Of a stretch of 64,000 bases of DNA, positions 60,829-64,000 are shown in pieces (the first letter of the stretch is position 1; each line of letters starts with the position of its first letter). The DNA comes from Gordionus sp. m RMFG-2023. Taxonomy: Eukaryota; Nematomorpha; Gordioida; Chordodea; Parachordodidae. The stretch is taken from NCBI RefSeq assembly GCF_954871325.1, contig NC_088776.1, positions 37,930,508-37,994,507 of the forward strand, read 5' to 3'. Both the position numbers and the translations under genes were made by a program. The notes beneath the pieces were generated by a model, which did no database searches, was not told the DNA's origin, and saw only the letters and a list, made by a program, of their open reading frames with translations.

Positions 60829-61120
60829 TTTTTAGATTGAGCATTATTAAAATTATGAAATACAATATAATTTCAATTGAGCATTTTTATTAAAGTCACC
60901 AAATTAATAATATTTAGATTGAGCATTATTAAAATTATGAAATACAAAATAATTTCAATTGAGCATTTTTATTAAAGTTACCAAATTAATATTGATATTT
61001 AGATTGAGCATTATTAAAATTATGAAATACAATATAATTTCAATTGAGCATTTTTATTAAAGTTACCAAATTAATATTGATATTTAAATTGAGTTATTAA
61101 AATTATGAAATACAATATAA
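60829..61120. repeat. About 83-bp tandem repeat inside the pogo element
   Basis: Three units and a partial fourth start at about 60829, 60913, 60997 and 61081. Each begins atttagattgagcattatta or a variant and contains caattgagcatttttattaa. Units differ at a few positions. They occupy the place of the transposase catalytic core. Confidence 0.9.
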
Positions 61121-61407
61121 TACAAACAATATAATTTAATTACTTGTTTAGGCGTTAATCCCATAAATGACCTACTTGCTTCTAATATGTAGTCACACAA
61201 TCTAGATTCTTCTTCATTTGTAAATATTTGTTTATGATGATCTGAACTTTTGATACCAATTTTACATCTCCTTCTCAACGTTGTATAAGGTATGTTAAAT
61301 TTTTTAGCAGACAAATTTAATGAAGTATTATTTGTTATTTTATATTTTATGGCTTCATTTATTATATTTACATCTCTGTATATGGTTTTTCTTTTATAAT
61401 TTCTCAT
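61084..61407 (-). CDS. pogo transposase N-terminal helix-turn-helix part
   Basis: Starts MRNYKRKTIYRDVNIINEA and contains NLSAKKFNIPYTTLRRRCK, a psq/CENP-B-type DNA-binding helix-turn-helix, then the second domain SRLCDYILEASRSFMGLTPK. This is the terminal-repeat-binding part of Tigger/jerky-like transposases. The frame ends where the tandem repeat begins. Confidence 0.82.
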   Translation of the reverse strand: MRNYKRKTIYRDVNIINEAIKYKITNNTSLNLSAKKFNIPYTTLRRRCKIGIKSSDHHKQIFTNEEESRLCDYILEASRSFMGLTPKQVIKLYCLYYIVFHNFNNSI

Positions 61408-62765
61408 TATTTGATTGATACAATAAAAATTATAATAAATGAATTAATGAAAAATTAATGTGAATAATTTTATATTTTAACCGTTTTACCCATAACAGCT
61501 TTACCCCTAGGTGACATATATTATAAATATCGTTATTGCGTGACTTCTAATATAGCTAAAGATGTCAGATAAATTTTATTTTATAGCTAATACATTAAGG
61601 AACATGTGTGCCAAATTTTGAATCCTGAGGATATGTAAATTTTACTAAAAGCAAAATATACTAGAGAATGATTTTTATATTTTTTGGGTAAAAAACAGTT
61701 TTTTGACAAAATATATAAAACCAGGTAAGTTTTTTAAAAGATGAACATAGGTAAGAAATTAGATATAAAAATAAATCTTCACACCAAATTTAAGGTCTTT
61801 ATACTCAATGTTTAAAAAGTTATTCGCGTTAACATTGTTACCCCGTCAACCGCTTTACCCCGGTCTCCCCTACATTATATAATGCTGAAAAATGCCCAGT
61901 TATTTTGAAATATTACAATGAAAATAATTATTCATTGGAAAATATGCCTCATATTCATCCTATAAGCCCACATGAATATAAAATTGAACATGCTATAAAC
62001 ACTATGAAAAAAAAGCCTCTGAAACAAATCAAATACTTGCCAAATATACGCAGAAGAAATGTCTAACTTGTCTTCCGAATCCTGAAAAAGACTACCGAAT
62101 GAGTATCAAGCGTACACTTAGAAATCACAAAATAAAAAAACTTCCTCCTATTCCGACTACTTTTGAAGAATTAAGTATATCAGGTTAAATCATATTTAAG
62201 TCTATAAATAACTTATTATTTTTTGAAAATATTTTTTAATATTAGAGGATTGGGTTACTACGGATCCACGAACGAGAGATTTCTTTTGCATGATAATGGT
62301 GGAGATGCAGATGAACGAATAATTATATTTGCTACCGATTATATGTTCAAGATGTTAGCCGAAATCAAGTCTTGGTATATAGATGGGAATTTCAAATTGG
62401 TACCTCATTTATTTTTGCAACTATACGTAATTAGAATACCCTTTAAACGTTATTTGTTACAGCTGCATATTTTTTGCTACAAAGAAAAACGTATCCAACG
62501 TATGAAGAAGTTTTTAAGATTTTACTTGAAAAACCCAAGAACGTAATTTAGTGATAGATCCTACCACAATTTATATGGATTTTGAAAAGGCCGCAATCAA
62601 TGCCATTGAAAATACTCTAGGTTTCTTTTAATGATTTAGTTATATAATATATTGTCTATGTATGGACCTTGATTTTAAAATATATTTTGGACATGTGGAT
62701 CTTGAAATTTTTTAAATTTCATACTTTCATTTTACTGATGTTTTTATCAATTATTTTCGAGTATA

Positions 62766-63260
62766 TTGTTGTAAATCGACTTACTCGAGAACTGAGCCAA
62801 GTTTTGGGTCAAAAAAATTAACACAAAATTACTTGAGTCATGAATATGAGTTGACTAGAGGACGAATATTTCAAGTTGGTTTTTATTAGCAAAACAATTA
62901 TTTTTTACTTTAGACTTTCAAGAATCGTGAATATGAATTATATAAATATATCATTAATTAAGATATTTGTTCTTTTTAATATTTTTTACTTTAAAATTCC
63001 AACATGAGTCGTGAATACGAATATATACTTGAGTTTAATATAGGACGAATAGTTCATACTCGCGTCGTCAAATTAGTCAACTAGAGGACGAGTATTTCAA
63101 ATAATTAATCATTATAAATTAAGATATTTGTTCTGTTTTTTATATTTTTTTACTTTAAGACTTTCAATTTGAGGCGTAAATAGGAATTATATACTTAAAT
63201 CGACTAGAGGACGAATATTTCAAATTAGTCATTAATTAAGATATTTGTCCTGTTTTTTAT
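62766..63260. repeat. Diverged tandem repeat in the MULE-gene intron
   Basis: The words actagaggacgaatatttcaa (62856, 63199) and actagaggacgagtatttcaa (63073) recur with a surrounding aagatatttgttct...ttttttacttta motif, in units of about 130-220 bp. The repeat is intronic (intron 62621-63801). Confidence 0.65.
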
Positions 63261-64000
63261 ATTTTCTTACTTTTTTTCGTTAAGTAGAGTTAATAAAATA
63301 ATCATAAATGGCAGCAGCATGAGCATTGAATATATTACATTAAATTTAATAATCGTGCGCTAATGTAGAATAATGCTTTTTGTTTAAAATAAGAACAGCC
63401 TTTTTTTAAAAAAAATATAAGCGTTTTCAGATATTTGGATTGAAGGAGGGGGGGGGGGTGGCACTATGTTTTTGAAAAAAGACATGACTTTTCAAACCAA
63501 ACCTGGCTAGAATATTTCCCGAGTTAGCATCTTTGTGTTTAAGTAACTAAATATAAATTTTATTTGTAAAATAGTGAGCAATCTAAATTAATTTTGTGGG
63601 ATATAAAATTATCCCAATAAAAGTCAAAAATAAAGCCAATGTGGGCAATTAAATAATACATAGCCATTGTTTAAAGATGTTTTATTTAAATAGTAAACAT
63701 GAGCGTCAAGAAATTTTGTGATTATTCAAAATTAATAAAAACATAAATATTAAATAAAACTTATATAATAAGTTTAATCTATTTATTTTTTCCACTTTTA
63801 GGTAGAGATATCACCATCCAAGGATGTTTCTATCATCTAACTCAATCTACCCATAGGAAGATTCAAGAATTAGGATTAGAATCAACATATCGTAATGATC
63901 TATGGTTATGTTTATTTGCAGCAATGATCGACGGATTAGCATTTTTACCTGTACATGATGTCAAACGAGGGATGGAGTATTTAAAGACAATTGTATCAGA

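Larger units (their letters stand above)
59844..61870 (-). mobile_element. pogo/Tigger-like DNA transposon, internally deleted
   Basis: Terminal inverted repeats GGGGAGACCGGGGTAAA at both ends, flanked by TA (59842-59843 and 61871-61872), the target duplication of the Tc1/mariner-pogo superfamily. On the - strand it encodes an N-terminal psq-type helix-turn-helix (61407-61084) and a C-terminal transposase part (60824-60312). The DDE catalytic core between them is missing and an 83-bp tandem repeat stands there. It splits a FLYWCH codon region of the MULE gene. Confidence 0.92.
59744..64000 (+). pseudogene. FLYWCH zinc finger-MULE transposase gene, interrupted, runs off the window
   Basis: A FLYWCH domain starts with LNKHGKIFHEGYSYNY then KRYKC at 59744-59843. 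After the pogo insertion it resumes at 61873 with the rest of the finger (KCPVIL, PHIHPI). An A8 run near 62007-62014 changes frame, then AKYTQKKCLTCLPNPEKD to FEELSIS follows to 62183. Intron 62184-62247. The next exon has ERFLLHDNGGDADERIIIFA and SWYIDGNFKL (first catalytic Asp), then frame changes near 62450 and 62545, then YMDFEKAAINAIENTL (second Asp) to 62620. Intron 62621-63801. The final exon starts GRDITIQGCFYHLTQS and continues past 64000. This order matches MULE transposases and their domesticated FLYWCH relatives. The two phase-preserving introns suggest it was once an expressed gene; the interruptions make it a likely pseudogene. Confidence 0.82.

Overview
The window is very A+T-rich (about three quarters by eye), repeat-dense eukaryotic DNA, most likely from an invertebrate animal. 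Its coding sequence is broken into small exons by GT-AG introns, and most of the rest is transposon debris. Introns fall into two size classes: tiny ones of 36-45 nt, and large ones of 1-14 kb filled with mobile elements. That pattern recalls flatworms and some other small parasitic or meiofaunal animals, but the species cannot be named from the sequence.

Three host genes can be assembled exon by exon with consistent reading phases. (1) A four-repeat annexin on the + strand (12412-19984, 11 exons, 380 codons) has an N-terminal hydrophobic leader, which is unusual for an annexin. (2) A + strand gene for a secreted, low-complexity Gln/Tyr/Pro/Lys-rich protein (24876-31137) is built from micro-exons of 18-111 nt, nearly all phase 1, and ends in a small Cys-rich segment and a Glu-rich tail. 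(3) The RNA polymerase III subunit RPC3 (POLR3C) lies on the - strand, from 53782 down to at least 32491. Its first five introns are 36-43 nt; the next two are 5.8 kb and 13.7 kb and hold most of the mobile DNA of the right half.

Layout: 1-1.2 kb purine-rich simple sequence; 1.2-1.9 kb tandem duplications; 3.0-8.5 kb an inverted duplication containing a 5'-truncated RTE-type LINE (- strand); 9.7-11.3 kb a MITE and a long (CTTTT)n tract; 12.4-20 kb annexin, with a hAT relic and a complete 1.07 kb hAT derivative in its large second intron; 20.4-21.4 kb a second hAT (ZMYM1-like) relic; 24.9-31.1 kb the micro-exon gene; 32.5-53.8 kb POLR3C. POLR3C intron 7 holds a Ty3/gypsy fossil, a short LTR fossil inside a palindromic repeat block and several hAT-type MITEs. 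Its intron 6 holds a 4.8 kb palindromic hAT with two further levels of nested insertion. At 53.9-56.8 kb a foldback element lies just upstream of the POLR3C start; at 57.4-58.3 kb there is a gag fossil; from 59.7 kb to the end a FLYWCH-MULE gene is interrupted by a pogo-like transposon.

The most distinctive items are the phase-1 micro-exon gene, the leader-bearing annexin, the palindromic hAT that appears to have inserted as one unit (perfect 8-bp target duplication), and an RTE LINE carrying a repeated Trp-Pro-Pro peptide between its endonuclease and reverse transcriptase.
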